The notes under the pieces were generated by a model. That model saw nothing but the letters and a program-made list of their open reading frames with translations, searched no databases and was not told the DNA's origin. From NCBI GenBank assembly GCA_037975125.1, contig CM075850.1, positions 68,024,890 through 68,088,889 of the forward strand: a stretch of DNA of 64,000 bases, read 5' to 3'. Below, one piece after another: positions 52,440 to 64,000 of the stretch; positions within the stretch are counted from its first letter, which is position 1; the number at the start of each line of letters is the position of its first letter. The position numbers and the translations under genes are program-made. The DNA comes from Latrodectus hesperus. Lineage: Eukaryota > Arthropoda > Arachnida > Araneae > Theridiidae.

Positions 52440-52680
52440 ATGGGCGGCCTTGTTTTGGTACTTTAAGGCCATTTTGCTTGCTTCAGCTGCCATTATCAAT
52501 ACGCTAGACCTTCCACTGAATCGATATAGAAGCAACTACCCTCCGGCTTCAAGAACGAATTCCCAGCCAGACCACTACAGCTCTTTTGAATCTATTTGTG
52601 AAATTACAATATGCGTAACTACTGTAAAATTTACAGTGTGTAACGTGGGTAAATAAAGTTCGATAAACGAGCTGTGTGTG
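52440..52680. other. block of mixed base composition with a 68-codon frame
   Basis: The plus frame 52450-52656 contains LDLPLNRYRSNYPPASRTNS and CEITICVTTVKFTVCN but no known domain. A perfect 17-bp palindrome ACTGTAAAATTTACAGT lies at 52621-52637 near its end. It may be part of an unrecognised repeat. Confidence 0.3.
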
Positions 52681-53926
52681 TGGATACGGAAGCTCCTCAA
52701 AAAATTCCAATAAATTTCAAATCTAAGATTTAAAAGAAGTTACAAAGAGAAAAAGATTTTATTTACTTTTATGGTGATTTAAGGTGACTTTTCAGCAATA
52801 AGTATGATTTATTAAATGTTTAAAATATTAATATTACAAAAAATGAGTTTGTAAAATTCATATCAAAATAAGGCATCCTCATTATTGAAATCTAATGATT
52901 CGTATGTTTTTAATTAAGTGCTAAGATAATTTATGATAAGAACTTTTATTTATTTGACGTCGCACACACATGCTGTCCGTTTATTTTATCTTTTTAAAAT
53001 AAAAATAATTACCAATAAGACAATAGTCTTCCTTTTTAATTGACTAAGTACACTCAAAATAAATGAATACAACAAAAATACGATTAATTAATTGTTAAAA
53101 ATAGCAATTTTTACATCAATAAAGCACATTATATTACTTATGGACTTTTAAGTTTCTTATTGTATAGTTATCATACGTTTCTTAATAAAACTAACTCAAC
53201 GAAATGTTATTCTGAAGAAAATTCAACGTTTGTGTGTGTGTGTGATGTGGGAATTAAATCCCTAAATTCTTACACATATACACGCAAATATACTTATATA
53301 TAATTCTAAACTTGTTGGAAGAAAATGTTTCTTTTTTGATGTAAATGGATAAGATTTGGGTAGGAATTTTCTAATTATTTGAATTTTGAAAAGAGTTTAA
53401 TGCAGAATATTTCATGATTTGTCAAAAAGCATACATGGAGGCTTGTAAACACTAATTAAGTGTATTATTTATAGCTACTTAATAAGTTTACAGAAAGCTA
53501 CATAATATTAATTTTGATAATATTAATTGGATTGTCTTAAATTTTATGATAGCAAAAATCTTAAATATTGGGTTCGTATTCATTTAATAATTAAATTATC
53601 ATATCATTTTTTGTATTCATTATAATTACATGAAATCTTTTAAATTTTACGCTAATATAAAATATATAAAAATAAGCATTTTAAAATTAAACATTTTTAA
53701 TCCAGTAATCACGCTTTCACTAATCATACATTTTTTAAAAAATATTATGTTTAAAAATGTATAATTTACTCCTGAAATTTTAAGAAATATATTCATCAAA
53801 CTATTTAATAACATATAAAATTTGAGCTACTGTTGCAAATAAAAAAATTATTTAGTAAATTTCTTAAATTTGTTGATTTTACATTGTTTGTTTGTGTTCA
53901 GTTTTAAAATTAATTGTAGCCGCTGC
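52681..53926. other. AT-rich non-coding DNA
   Basis: Short (GT)n at about 53230-53243. No gene. Confidence 0.55.
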
Positions 53927-53947
53927 AAAAAAAAAAAAAAAAAAAAA
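53927..53947 (+). repeat. poly-A run (A21)
   Basis: Follows TGTAGCCGCTGC. This could be the tail of a retroposed RNA on the plus strand, but the preceding sequence is not recognised and there is no AATAAA in the usual place. Confidence 0.8.
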
Positions 53948-55089
53948 TAGTATTTACGTACAATACACTTACAATCATCTATCTGAAAACGATAGGAAAA
54001 AAAGAATTTTGGTATTTTTGTTGTAGTGAGGCTCAAGTCTTCCAATACATCAAATAGAGTAATGCTATTCACAAATTATAAATGGATTGAATTTTGAAGC
54101 GGTCAAATTTCAGAAAACTATTAATTTCAAATGATGTCTGTATATATGCATTTTTGATGTTCTTTTATATGCTTTTTTATTTGTTTTATTTATCACCTTT
54201 TCTTAAAAATGGAAAATTTAAATTAAAAAATTTATATTTTTGAAATTTAAATATAAAAATTAAATTTTATAATGGTAATAGTTTATTTATAATATCTTTA
54301 TTTTTGAAATGCTAATTTGTAATGTTTATATTTTAGATGGATAGTTAACTCTTATGAAGATCCATAAAAGAATGCTTAGATGAATGGATAAATAAAGCAG
54401 ATCATTATGGTAAGTTAAAGAACTATATTGTTCGTTTGATTTCGAAAAATTCAATTATCACGCAGGAATTTTACTGACCATCATCTCAATTTATTTACAA
54501 TGTATTTATTTATTTATCATCGTACTTATATTTAGTATAATTTTAAAATTTCTTTGCTCTTAGAGTTTAATTATTTTAGTAAATTTAAAATTTGATTGAA
54601 TCCCAATAGAATATAGTAAATTATGCGGGAAAAAATATCAATGGTCTGCAACAGCTCTAAAATATTTTGATGAACATTGAACACAATGGAAATAATAAGC
54701 AAATCGTATTGAATTGATGAAATTTCTTAGTAGGATAACCATTTGATAACAGTTAATATAAGAAGTATAAAAATGATAATAGATGAAATGATAACAGACG
54801 AAATGAATCACATTATGTTTTATACATCCAAACTAATTTTTACTGACAGATATTACTACCTGCGTTACAAATTTTGTCTTATATAAGTAAACTGGCATAT
54901 TTTTTCAGGTAACTAATAAATATAAACAAAGCATTTAAACATATTAAGTGAACTTGTAATTTATTAAAAAATTGTTTCGATATGATAAAAAAGGACGAGA
55001 TAAATGCATAAAATGTTACTGTTTAAAATCAATGTAGAGAAATCAATTTAATTTTAAAAACTAATCTATTTGGTTAGTATTTGCTAATT
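53948..55089. other. AT-rich non-coding DNA
   Basis: No gene or mobile element recognised. ATGATAATAGATGAAATGAT then AACAGACGAAATGA near 54772 is a small local duplication. Confidence 0.5.
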
Positions 55090-55700
55090 ATTGGAGCGCT
55101 GTGTATATATATCGTCTTCTCATGCGTCCCCAAAGTAATGTAATAAGATACAAGGCAAGACAAGAGAGTATATTTCATTACGATACAATAATGGACCAGT
55201 ATGTGAAGGTATATGGGAAGGAATAGATGCTTTGATGCAAGAATGGACCTCAACTCGCTATAATTATATTAGAAACTTTTCTGAGCATATTTTCAAGAAA
55301 GTGTTCATACAAATTTATAGCTGTTTGTGTCTATTCTGCTGCTAGAAAGTAACAAGCTCAAGCGTCGAGTATGGACCTAGTTTACATGTCCATAACCCGT
55401 CTTACGAATGTTTTATGGACCTTGGATTGGAACTATGAACAAGTCCGTGTAGATACTTTACACCTAAATTGTAATACCACTGCTTGACAAAGGATGTAAT
55501 ACACGATGATTGTTTACTGGGGAGTAATATTCATCACTTGCATATAATTGTCAAAGAGTAAGTTGAGCCCGATTGTCTGAAACTTTAAGGTAGAATTTAC
55601 ACTAAATTTAATAGGGTCAACTTTATATAAGTTCAGGCTGCACTACGAAAACTCCCCCAAACAAATATACCATCATCACCGAGAAGAAGAATTGCACTCC
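55090..55700. other. block of mixed base composition, possible decayed LTR or other repeat
   Basis: Starts GGAGCGCTGTGTATATATAT then CGTCTTCTCATGCGTCCCC and continues with many GC-richer words (CAACTCGCTATAATTATATT, AGCTCAAGCGTCGAGTATGG, GTTGAGCCCGATTGTC). AATGGACC is repeated at about 55191 and 55243. A TATA-like run followed by a C/G-rich stretch would suit an LTR promoter, but no TG...CA ends, primer-binding site or second copy was found. No coding frame. Confidence 0.25.
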
Positions 55701-55879
55701 TATTATAGATTTTCGACGTACAAATCCCTGAAAAAGGGTGTTGTTTTAGCCATCTAAAGAAGAAAAGAGCTTTCAAATCTTAGCTTTTAAGGCAATTTTT
55801 TTTCAAGAATGAAACAATTTGAATACTCCTCCGTTGTTCTTGTTAAATGTCACTATTATAAAAGTAAGAGAAGTTTCTT

Positions 55880-55906
55880 TGCGCGCGCGCGTGTGTGTGT
55901 GCGCAT
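55880..55906. repeat. compound (GC)n(GT)n tract
   Basis: GCGCGCGCGCGTGTGTGTGTGCGC-type run of about 26 bp: alternating purine-pyrimidine, with potential for Z-DNA. Confidence 0.95.
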
Positions 55907-56072
55907 TCATAACCTATAACCATACTACTTTTTCAGTTTTTTTATTATTATACAAGATGTGTGAAACATGAAAAACAACCAATATGAACAGTTGCCTCCA
56001 GTCTGCTTTTATTTATCAATAATAAAAAAATAATTTAATGAACTTGAAACAACATTATAGTCCCTTTAAGTA

Positions 56073-56288
56073 TCATGAAACTGAGACAACTGTCTGTGTG
56101 GTGTGAAATTGTTTCCATAAACGTGAAATTACAGAATGATGAACGCCGAAGAAAAGAGCAACATCTGAGATTGACTGTCCTGCTTCAATGCACCTCACAG
56201 CACGCCAACGCTCAGAATCTTCCATTCGTCTTCTGGAAGTCATAGAAATAAATGTCTTGAAAACAAACTGTACGAAAGTTTTAAGCAC
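56073..56288 (-). pseudogene. Tc1-like transposase N-terminal DNA-binding domain
   Basis: Minus-strand frame of 71 codons. Residues about 17-65 read MTSRRRMEDSERWRAVRCIE, then AGQSISDVALFFGVHHSVIS and RLWKQFHTT. This is the first HTH of a Tc1/mariner transposase (consensus E--ERW-AVG-LEAGQS--DVA--FGV--SVISRLW-RF) with all three helices intact. The frame opens with MLKTFVQFVFKTF, probably not native; ATG at residue 16 (MTSRRR) is the likely natural start. It stops after QTVVSVS, about 60 residues in, where the linker and catalytic domain should follow, so the gene is truncated and non-functional. I saw no catalytic DDE region or TIRs nearby. Confidence 0.85.
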
Positions 56289-57070
<782 letters not shown>

Positions 57071-58634
57071 ACTACATTTTCATTTTTTGTAAAATATAAA
57101 GAACTGTTAAGAAATTCTTGTAGTAGTAATGCAATATAACAGAATTGTCCAGATGTTGAATATGTACTCCTACTCCAAGCTTTTGTGAAGGAAAAGTGTT
57201 CAAAAGTGCCTTGTTGTTGTATTTTATCATTAAAAAATATATTTTACAGATCTCTGTGATATTCATATTTTAAATGTCTCATAATTTAGCCATGGATCAA
57301 TACAAATAATTGCTGAAGGCTGGGCTTCCCAATGTTGTATTATTTCACTAACTTAAGATATTTAAAAGTAATTCATAAAAAAGTATGAAGAATATTTTTA
57401 ATTATATCAAAGTTATTGTGTTGGAATGGAAAGAATTCCTAGCTCATTTGTTTTTTATTTGGATAAAAACTTCATGAAGGACACTTGGAATGAATTATTC
57501 ACAATAAATTGTCACACCAAAATAAATATGGCTTGATACGAATATAATTATCTCGGAGTTGTTTTCTAATTTAAAAAATAACTGAAAATGTGTTACTTTC
57601 AATCTTATATAAAAAATAAATTATTAATTTTCATGATTAAAATTTCAACAATAGCCCATTTAGAAAAATAAACATTTATGTGACGATATTATATTTCTCT
57701 TTTAACACGATCGAAGATTCACATTGAAAATATTTATGTACAGTAAAAGTATTGTCATTTCTTAAACTTTTTAATTTAAAAAAATTTGAATTCAAATAAT
57801 TTCTAAATTTTAACTTAAAGTACTTTATAGTATTCACAGTTCAAGCATTAAAATATAATAGTATTAAGTAATTAAAATTGTTTATTTGTTAAGTTTAAAA
57901 ATTTAAATTTTAGCATTTGAAGTCAAATCCTATTTATATTACATTTATCTCACAGATTTGTATAAGTATTATTTATTTTATTGTGTATTATAAGTATTAT
58001 GTATTATATGTACTCTGGTATTTTATTTAACTAACACATTGTAACAATGGGAGCAATTCAAGAGATTTTTTCAAGAATTTTTAAGGAAAATTCGATATTA
58101 AATTTAAAGACTGGATGCAAGTTTATGCTGATTCATACTGAAAGACGTTATTTCACCATGAGAGGAATATGTTGTAATATTATGAGATTAATCACGATAT
58201 TGATGTAAGCTTCTTTAATTAAAAACGTTGAATTACAGCTGCTTACTTAGATCACTATTATCTTTTCGAAAGGTTAGCCTTTATTTATCAAGAAATTGGA
58301 AATCTGAAGAACTTAGTTGGACTATTTAATTTGATTTTTACATTGTTACTTAAAAAGGGGGTATATTGATTGTCTCGTGAACAATGTGCTTGAAAACGCA
58401 TAGGATTTTCCCCCACTGTTTCTGTTTGATTCCAATAACGATATTTTCCAACAAAATAGGGCTTACCTCATTGACATGATAATATTTAAAAATTGAATCC
58501 TTTATGAATGATGTATGGAAGAATGCAAAAGATGAAGAACTGCATAAATAACCTTTCAAAAGCTCCAATCTTACATAGCCTGAGCGAGTGATTTTTTCTC
58601 TAAACGAATCTATGTCTATATAAAGCTTACCTAG
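57071..58634. other. AT-rich non-coding DNA
   Basis: No gene. The 72-codon minus frame 58350-58568 has no recognised motif. Confidence 0.5.
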
Positions 58635-58690
58635 ATCCAGATTGTACCTTAAGGTTCAATCTGGATGTAGCACCTATTAATACGTGCTAC
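58635..58690. repeat. two adjacent hairpins
   Basis: 58635-58666 is a 32-bp palindrome with one mismatched pair (ATCCAGATTGTACC, then TTAA, then GGTTCAATCTGGAT). It is followed immediately by 58667-58690, a 7-bp stem GTAGCAC / GTGCTAC with a 10-nt loop. They sit at the left edge of a GC-richer block. Confidence 0.9.
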
Positions 58691-58980
58691 AAAATTCTGA
58701 GCCACGATCAAGTGATGAATTAACATTCAAGCTGGTACTTTTCTTCCTACGGCCTAATCAGTGGAACGTAGACACGTTTAACTTAGTCACAGATTAACGT
58801 GGACACGTCGCCAACCCATGGAGCTCCAGCAACCCAGTGAAGAAGAGGGTAGTCTTCCAAAATCACTCAGAGCGACAAGTGGTACTTCACTTTGCTGATC
58901 TTATGGGAAGCATCGTGAAGCTACGGAGCTGCTGAGGGCCTGAGGTATTGTAAGCTGGAGCCGCTTGGGGTGTAAGATAT
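58691..58980 (+). other. unassigned GC-richer block, probable repeat remnant
   Basis: Composition is balanced (TTCTTCCTACGGCCTAATCAG, GTGGACACGTCGCCAACCC, AGCTACGGAGCTGCTGAGGG), quite unlike the flanks. Two plus-strand frames are open for 35-40 codons from about 58795: one reads RRQPMELQQPSEEEGSLPKS, the other NPVKKRVVFQNHSERQVVLH. Neither is a family I can name; the KKRVVF string alone recalls the PP1-binding 'RVxF' motif but nothing around it supports this. GTGGA/ACACGT words repeat within 58765-58810. Confidence 0.3.
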
Positions 58981-59615
58981 ATCATAAATAACTTTTTTTA
59001 TACGCCTTCACATCTATTAACAGTTAAAAGAGAAGTCAAAACAACGGCAACGATATATGATGAGCAGCTTGCTCAATGTCGATACAGTAAATATTTAGGA
59101 GCACCATTTATATAATAAAAAGTTGTACATAAAAAGTAACTTCAGGTTATTGGATTTATGAAATTTAATTTTTTAAACATCTTGCGTATGACGCATAAGT
59201 TTAAGGGCATATAACTAGATAGTCATTAAAAATGTAAAATTTTACACCCATATTACACATACTTTTATTATCAATCAAGAATATTTTTTTGTTGATAGTT
59301 TGTGAAGGGTAACGTTTTACTAAGATTTCTTTTCAAAGTATTTAAATAAAGAAAGGAAATAAGGTTTTGAATTCTCCCTTTTCCACAAGCTTTTCGACAA
59401 TTATAAGATTAAAGTATCATATCTTTTCTATATGGAAGTATCAAATAAATTTTACTTCTTAAAAAAAAACTGATGTATTGTTAGCAAGAGATTATTTTAA
59501 TGTAAAAATAGTAGATGCTGTGAAAATAATTTAAGCAAAATCAATAATTATATAGGATGAAATTTTCGATTTACACAAATTACTTTCCAGAAATTTCTTT
59601 CAAACATTCCTACGT
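58981..59615. other. AT-rich non-coding DNA
   Basis: Nothing recognised. Confidence 0.5.
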
Positions 59616-60330
59616 GTGAATGAAGATAATTCCAGTTCATTTCTTTTTTTTTTTTCATTTCTTCATTTCTTTTCTAGGATTCTTATAAGAAACTTGATCG
59701 AGTTGATATCGATCGAATTTTTACCCATGCTTAAAACGCACTTTACGGCGAAAGGAAATAAAATAAACAAATATAGTAAGAAGCAGATGAAGACTTCTTC
59801 ACATCCGGGACTTTTCTCTCACCTTTTTGCACATCTTTTTTCAGTTTATCTACATAAATAAATAAATAAAAAAGAGAAAAAAAACGGAGGAGCTTCAAAA
59901 GTCGTTGATCCCAACGGAAGATTTATAACTTCAGGATGATATAAAAATACGAGAATTTTGTGTATCCATATCGGTGTGTCGTAGGGAATCGGGAGGGAAA
60001 ATACGTTGAAAATATCAAGGAAAAAGCAAGAAAAGGGGGGAGGTGTGAGTGACGATGGGGAAAAAATCCAGGAGCACAAATATTATTGCAAACGGAATGG
60101 AACGGCAAGAAGAAAAAATATATATTGAAGAGTGAATATGACCGACCGCACACACATAGAAGCCGCAGCTTGCGGTATTAAAGTGCCATATTTGGCGATT
60201 TATCACTATTCGTGCTGTAATATTGACTCGGTGTACTTTTGCTCGAAGAGAACTGGGGAAGAAATATTATAAAGCATCACTTAATATATCTTCGATGTAT
60301 CTTCCCCTAAGTTAAAAGCCCTCTTTCAAT
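59616..60330. other. block of mixed base composition, candidate conserved non-coding DNA
   Basis: 59690-60240 has raised GC and CpG (GATATCGATCGAATTTTTAC, ACTTTACGGCGAAAGG, TCGGTGTGTCGTAGGGAATC, GAATATGACCGACCGCACAC, GCCGCAGCTTGCGGTATTAA). GCCGCAGCTTGCGG is a small imperfect palindrome. Several overlapping frames of 63-81 codons on both strands arise from purine/pyrimidine strand bias (GGGGGGAGGTGTGAGTG) and show no domain. Confidence 0.35.
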
Positions 60331-60946
60331 ACAAGGAGAAAATGTATATATTTATTGCTTTCCATTTCAGCGCATCTTTTTTTCATGATGATTTTATTTT
60401 AGTTATATTTTCTTTATTTGATTTATAATAATATGAGCCTCACGAAAGAAAACTTCTTTGGAGGCATTGGTTATGAATGCTAATATGTTGATTTTAAAAT
60501 TTGGTGCTAGTGGTTGAATTTATCTTCGCTTTGTGATAGTTCAGAAAATCAACAGAAATATCTCTATTTCAAATGAAATTGCTTTGCTCAGCAATTTCAT
60601 TAGGTAATAGATAAATGTTTTATATCTCATTCATTATATATATATTTATATATATATATAAAAATTTACATGATAATGTAATTCATAATTCATTTCTATT
60701 AAGTATTAAAAGTTCCGGATTTTTTCAGTTATATTTTTTTAATGAAATATGAGAATAAATGATTACTGTGTGTGCTTCAATGATACACATAATGTCATCT
60801 TACTTAATTTTTTTATCTGCAGTGTGTTTAGACATATATTAACAATATTAAAAATATCAGCTAATAAACAATTAGTTTATAGAAATAATGAATCCTATTT
60901 TTTAGGTCTTTTTTTAATCCATGTATTCAGACTAAGTAGTGAAGTA

Positions 60947-61077
60947 CAGTAAATACTCGTTTTTACGAATTTCTCATTTACGAGCATTCATGATTTTACG
61001 AATTTCTCATTTATGAGCATTCATGATTTTACGAATTTCTCATTTACGAGCATTCATGATTTTAAGAAATTTTACTG
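60947..61077. mobile_element. short inverted-terminus element with internal 33-bp tandem repeat
   Basis: Begins after TA (60945-60946) with CAGTAAATACTCGTTTTTACG and ends with TTTTACTG (61070-61077), so CAGTAAA is inverted at the two ends. The CAGT start, CTCG box and TA resemble pogo/Tigger termini. No TA follows the right end, which weakens the call. Most of the interior is the 33-bp repeat listed next. Confidence 0.5.
60965..61063 (+). repeat. 33-bp minisatellite, three units
   Basis: Units start at 60965, 60998 and 61031. The consensus begins ACGAATTTCTCATTTACGAG and ends CATTCATGATTTT. The middle unit differs only by C to T in TTTATGAG. The unit itself contains a direct ACGA theme. Sequence is unrelated to the 33-bp array at 16118. 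Confidence 0.97.
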
Positions 61078-62743
61078 TTCCCTTATATGTTCTCATAGAT
61101 GAAATGATAATATTAATTCTTCTTTACAAACTACAATTTTGGAAAAACAAACTTTTTTATGCAAACTCATTTTCATACGACATTTGAGTATATTTCTTAT
61201 CACGATTTTTTTTCAATTTTTTAAGTTTTTATTTTGTGGTTGTGCAAAAATAAAATAGACATTTTAAATTCAAAATTTGTAATTCATTCAAATTGTGGAT
61301 GACCAACTACAGTGTTAAAGTTGAAATTTCTTGCTTTTTAAGCAAATGGTGTGGAATTTCTTCCAACTATTCTAACACAGTCCTACAATCCATGCAATAG
61401 ATAGCTTCAGGTGCAAATCACTAACTTCAAGTCTAAATATTATGAGGTTCTTTTGTAAGGAATTATCATACCTTGGAATCACGTTATGAAATAGGCTCTC
61501 TATGCGCCATGATCTTATTAATCTATGCTTGAAATGATGATGTAGGAGAAATGATATTTAAGTTATTTTGCCATACAGGCTACATTAAATAAAACTCTAT
61601 CATTAAAGAGAATAAAGAACACTAACCTGACGACTAGAATGAAGATGAGTTACTCAGTTATTAACTTCGACAAAGAAACTACTACTCTTTCATGGTGAAT
61701 GTGGACTCACTTGTAATTTGTATGCAAGTACAATATTCTATTTTAAGAAATTTTGATTTTAAGAACTATATATATACTCATTCTCATTATCATTATGAAC
61801 GGTCATTATGAATTTGTAAAATCTAGCATCTACTGTAAAATATTCTTCAAAATAGAATTGCAAAGATAAGAGCTACAACAACCTTGAAATTGAATTACAA
61901 CACACATTTATATATATAAAAAAAAACATTGTAATATTTGTTACATACTTTAATCTCTCGAAGTAAAATCTCAAAATTTGAAAGATCAATTTGTTTAAAT
62001 AAAAGTTAATTGAAGTTAGGAAATTTTGAGTTAGTCTCTAAAATTTCCTCGAAATATTTGAAAATAAAAAGTAATGTTCGAATTTCAAACATTAATTTCA
62101 ATTTCTTAAAAAATAATATATTAATTTTAAGAACTTAATATATGTTAGAAATAGAGCAGAAAAACTACATATATATGTCTATGATGCGTTACAATACAAT
62201 TCAGTCTATGCAGTTTTGGTGTAGCAATATAAGATGAAATACCATGATATTTAATAATATGAAAAATAAAATTCTCAAAATCAAGTTTTTAAAAATCATA
62301 AGCATCTTCAAAAATATTTTTTTATAAATCTATAGAATTAGACGAATATTCAAAATACATTACACAAGAGCCCCACTAGTACTTTACATTTTAAAAATAG
62401 ATAATAGTTTCTAAGCTATTGAATAAAATTGTATTTTCAGTATTTGCTTGAATTCGGTTCAAACTCAAATCAGAATGTTGAGCAATCCTGTCTCAGATTT
62501 GTTCAAATATCTATTACATCTATAAATAAGATATTGTAAACTATTATAAAAAGTAAGGGATTTTAGTAATTGTTAATAAATATAAGAAAACATATCTTTA
62601 TTCAGTTTAAAATTTAATCCTTAGTATTTAGCTTTCATTTCATTTTAAATAATTTCATAATTTATTGAATAAATCTTACAAGCTACATTAGTTTGGAAGT
62701 ATTGAATTCCAAAAATATAGTTATAAATAATAGTTCTCATTTA

Positions 62744-62745
<2 letters not shown>
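61078..62745. other. AT-rich non-coding DNA
   Basis: No gene, RNA gene or mobile element recognised. Confidence 0.55.
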
Positions 62746-62807
<62 letters not shown>

Positions 62808-62809
62808 GA

Positions 62810-62846
<37 letters not shown>

Positions 62847-62868
62847 ATATATATATATATATATATGT
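62746..62868. repeat. compound (AT)n-(GT)n-(AT)n microsatellite
   Basis: (AT)27 at 62746-62799, a mixed TATATGATGTATATG stretch, (GT)13 at about 62816-62842, then (AT)11 to 62866. A multi-motif array with alternating purine-pyrimidine throughout. Confidence 0.97.
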
Positions 62869-63660
62869 AAGAAGAATTTTTGTTTTATTGTGTTATAGAA
62901 TTCTCAATGCTTCAACAAATATATCATATATCTATAGCAATTGATGAAGACACTGTTGTATGTCTACAAATGATATCATGCTTGTTTCTTTAACAAAGCT
63001 TGTTGTGTTAGTCGGAAACATGAAACAAACAATTTCATATTCATGAATCTGTTTTGTCAACTGATGATGAACTGATTGTATATATTTTACAAGATAAAAA
63101 CATCAAATTTTGCAAAGAAGAACATGCCTGTATTAGTTATTATAAAAAATAATTCAGTGTAACCATAATACTGATGAATGCTGAGATGATTAATACCTTC
63201 TTCTAAGAAATTATGTACGCTGTAAATATCAAAATCACAGGTAATACATTTTTTATTTACACTATTACAATTATGACATGATTTCTGTGAAAGGTAATAC
63301 ACTTTTCTTAAGAGCATTTTATGCAGTTATGATAATTTATAATGGCTATGAAAATTTTATTTCTTAATCTGTTTGTTAGTCTAAATTTAAAAAAAAAATT
63401 CGAACCATTGAAGTTAAGAAGTAGAACGTCAAGTAAATATTGTGTAATTTACAATGTGCTATAAATCTCTGTGCTGATATAAAAAGGAATTAATATTATA
63501 CAATTCACGCATTTTAAAAAATGAGTTAAACATAAAATTCAAATTTCTGCTTCAAAAGTTTTAGTACATTGAAAAATATTTTAATTCACGGAAATGTATT
63601 ATGAAAGCTTTATGATGAAAGAAAACATCATTATTTAATTTAATCATTTTTACTCTGAAT
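62869..63660. other. AT-rich non-coding DNA
   Basis: The 76-codon minus frame 63087-63317 contains CHNCNSVNKKCITCDFD, which by eye resembles spaced Cys residues, but no zinc-finger pattern is complete. Not called as a gene. Confidence 0.45.
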
Positions 63661-63725
63661 TCTAGGTAGGATTCGAACCTCTGAATTCAAGGAATACGCC
63701 ATCGAATAGACGTTGTAACTAACAA
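63661..63725 (-). mobile_element. tRNA-like fragment (SINE head or tRNA pseudogene)
   Basis: On the minus strand, CGTCTATTCGATGGCGTATT and 15 nt later GAGGTTCGAATCCTACCT (63681-63664) give a consensus B box GGTTCGAATCC, with an A-box-like TTCGATGGCG upstream in tRNA spacing. The acceptor stem does not close and the body beyond is AT-rich. Not a functional tRNA. Confidence 0.5.
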
Positions 63726-64000
63726 CTAGAAATATATTGCTTTGATTATATACAGAAAGGTTTTCCTATATACATATATTTGATCTCACAGATTAAGATT
63801 TATTTAACATTAGAATAAATAGTTCAGTATTTTGTTCATGACAGTTTCGCGCGTGAGGTTTTGAACTATAAACTGTGTTGGAGAGGATTCAATGTAAGAG
63901 ACGTAAACGAGATTATATATTTAAGCGCACTATATTGAAATACATTGCATTAAAATATATTAGAGTCATACATTTTAAGTAAAATGTATGATTTTGACAT
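63726..64000. other. AT-rich non-coding DNA
   Basis: A small CpG cluster (CAGTTTCGCGCGTGAGG, about 63841-63857) is the only deviation. Confidence 0.5.

Noticed and set aside
58795..58920. PP1-regulatory-subunit-like KKRVVF motif
   Set aside because: A six-residue string in a 40-codon frame ending in a stop, with no carbohydrate-binding domain around it; the sequence is more likely repeat-derived.
63087..63317. Zinc-finger protein fragment (C-x2-C and C-x2-C)
   Set aside because: Cys spacing is partial, no His partners in position, and the frame is short within AT-rich DNA.

Overview
This is about 64 kb of very AT-rich animal nuclear DNA. It has long perfect (AT)n arrays, tRNA- and 5S-derived SINE-like elements, decayed Tc1/mariner and pogo/Tigger transposases, and the last part of a non-LTR retrotransposon ORF2. 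The ORF2 tail (Cys/His cluster, an HILDC box, a run of hydrophobic residues ending in V and stop) resembles, from memory, elements common in orb-weaver spiders. The Tc1-type HTH is also of a kind frequent there. My best guess is therefore an araneoid spider, or at least a chelicerate. That is inference; no host gene confirms it.

I found no convincing host protein-coding gene, no functional tRNA or rRNA gene, no CRISPR array and no prokaryotic operon structure. Almost all short open frames are chance frames in AT-rich sequence or translated (AT)n repeats. The window reads as intergenic DNA or the inside of a very large intron.

Layout. 0-10 kb: two long (AT)n arrays, a 5S-rRNA-like SINE (2.85 kb), a 205-bp element with 32-bp inverted termini (6.9 kb) and, touching it, a decayed DDE transposase (7.1-7.5 kb). 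10-20 kb: a degenerate tandem array (11.2-12.0 kb), a 5'-truncated SINE (14.4 kb), a 33-bp minisatellite (16.1 kb) and two (AT)n arrays. 20-33 kb: a Tc1-type HTH remnant (22.3 kb), a 30-bp-arm perfect palindrome with a third arm copy (26.2 kb), a CpG-bearing block at 29.0-29.6 kb, a near full-length tRNA-derived SINE with possible target-site duplication (30.8 kb) and a Tigger-like transposase remnant with a plausible terminus (32.2-33.0 kb). 33-48 kb: hairpins, a non-LTR ORF2 3' end with one frameshift (35.8-36.1 kb), a second SINE type (41.7 kb) and a 90-bp exact tandem duplication (47.1 kb). 48-64 kb: several blocks of mixed base composition (47.5, 50.4, 51.4, 52.4, 59.7 kb), a Tc1 HTH remnant (56.1 kb), paired hairpins (58.6 kb), a small element with an internal 33-bp tandem repeat (60.95 kb), a compound AT/GT microsatellite and a tRNA-like fragment (63.7 kb).

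Nothing here amounts to a new multi-gene system. The most informative items are the local inverted-repeat structures, which look like template-switch products; the short inverted-terminus elements; and the islands of non-AT composition that could be conserved non-coding or regulatory DNA.
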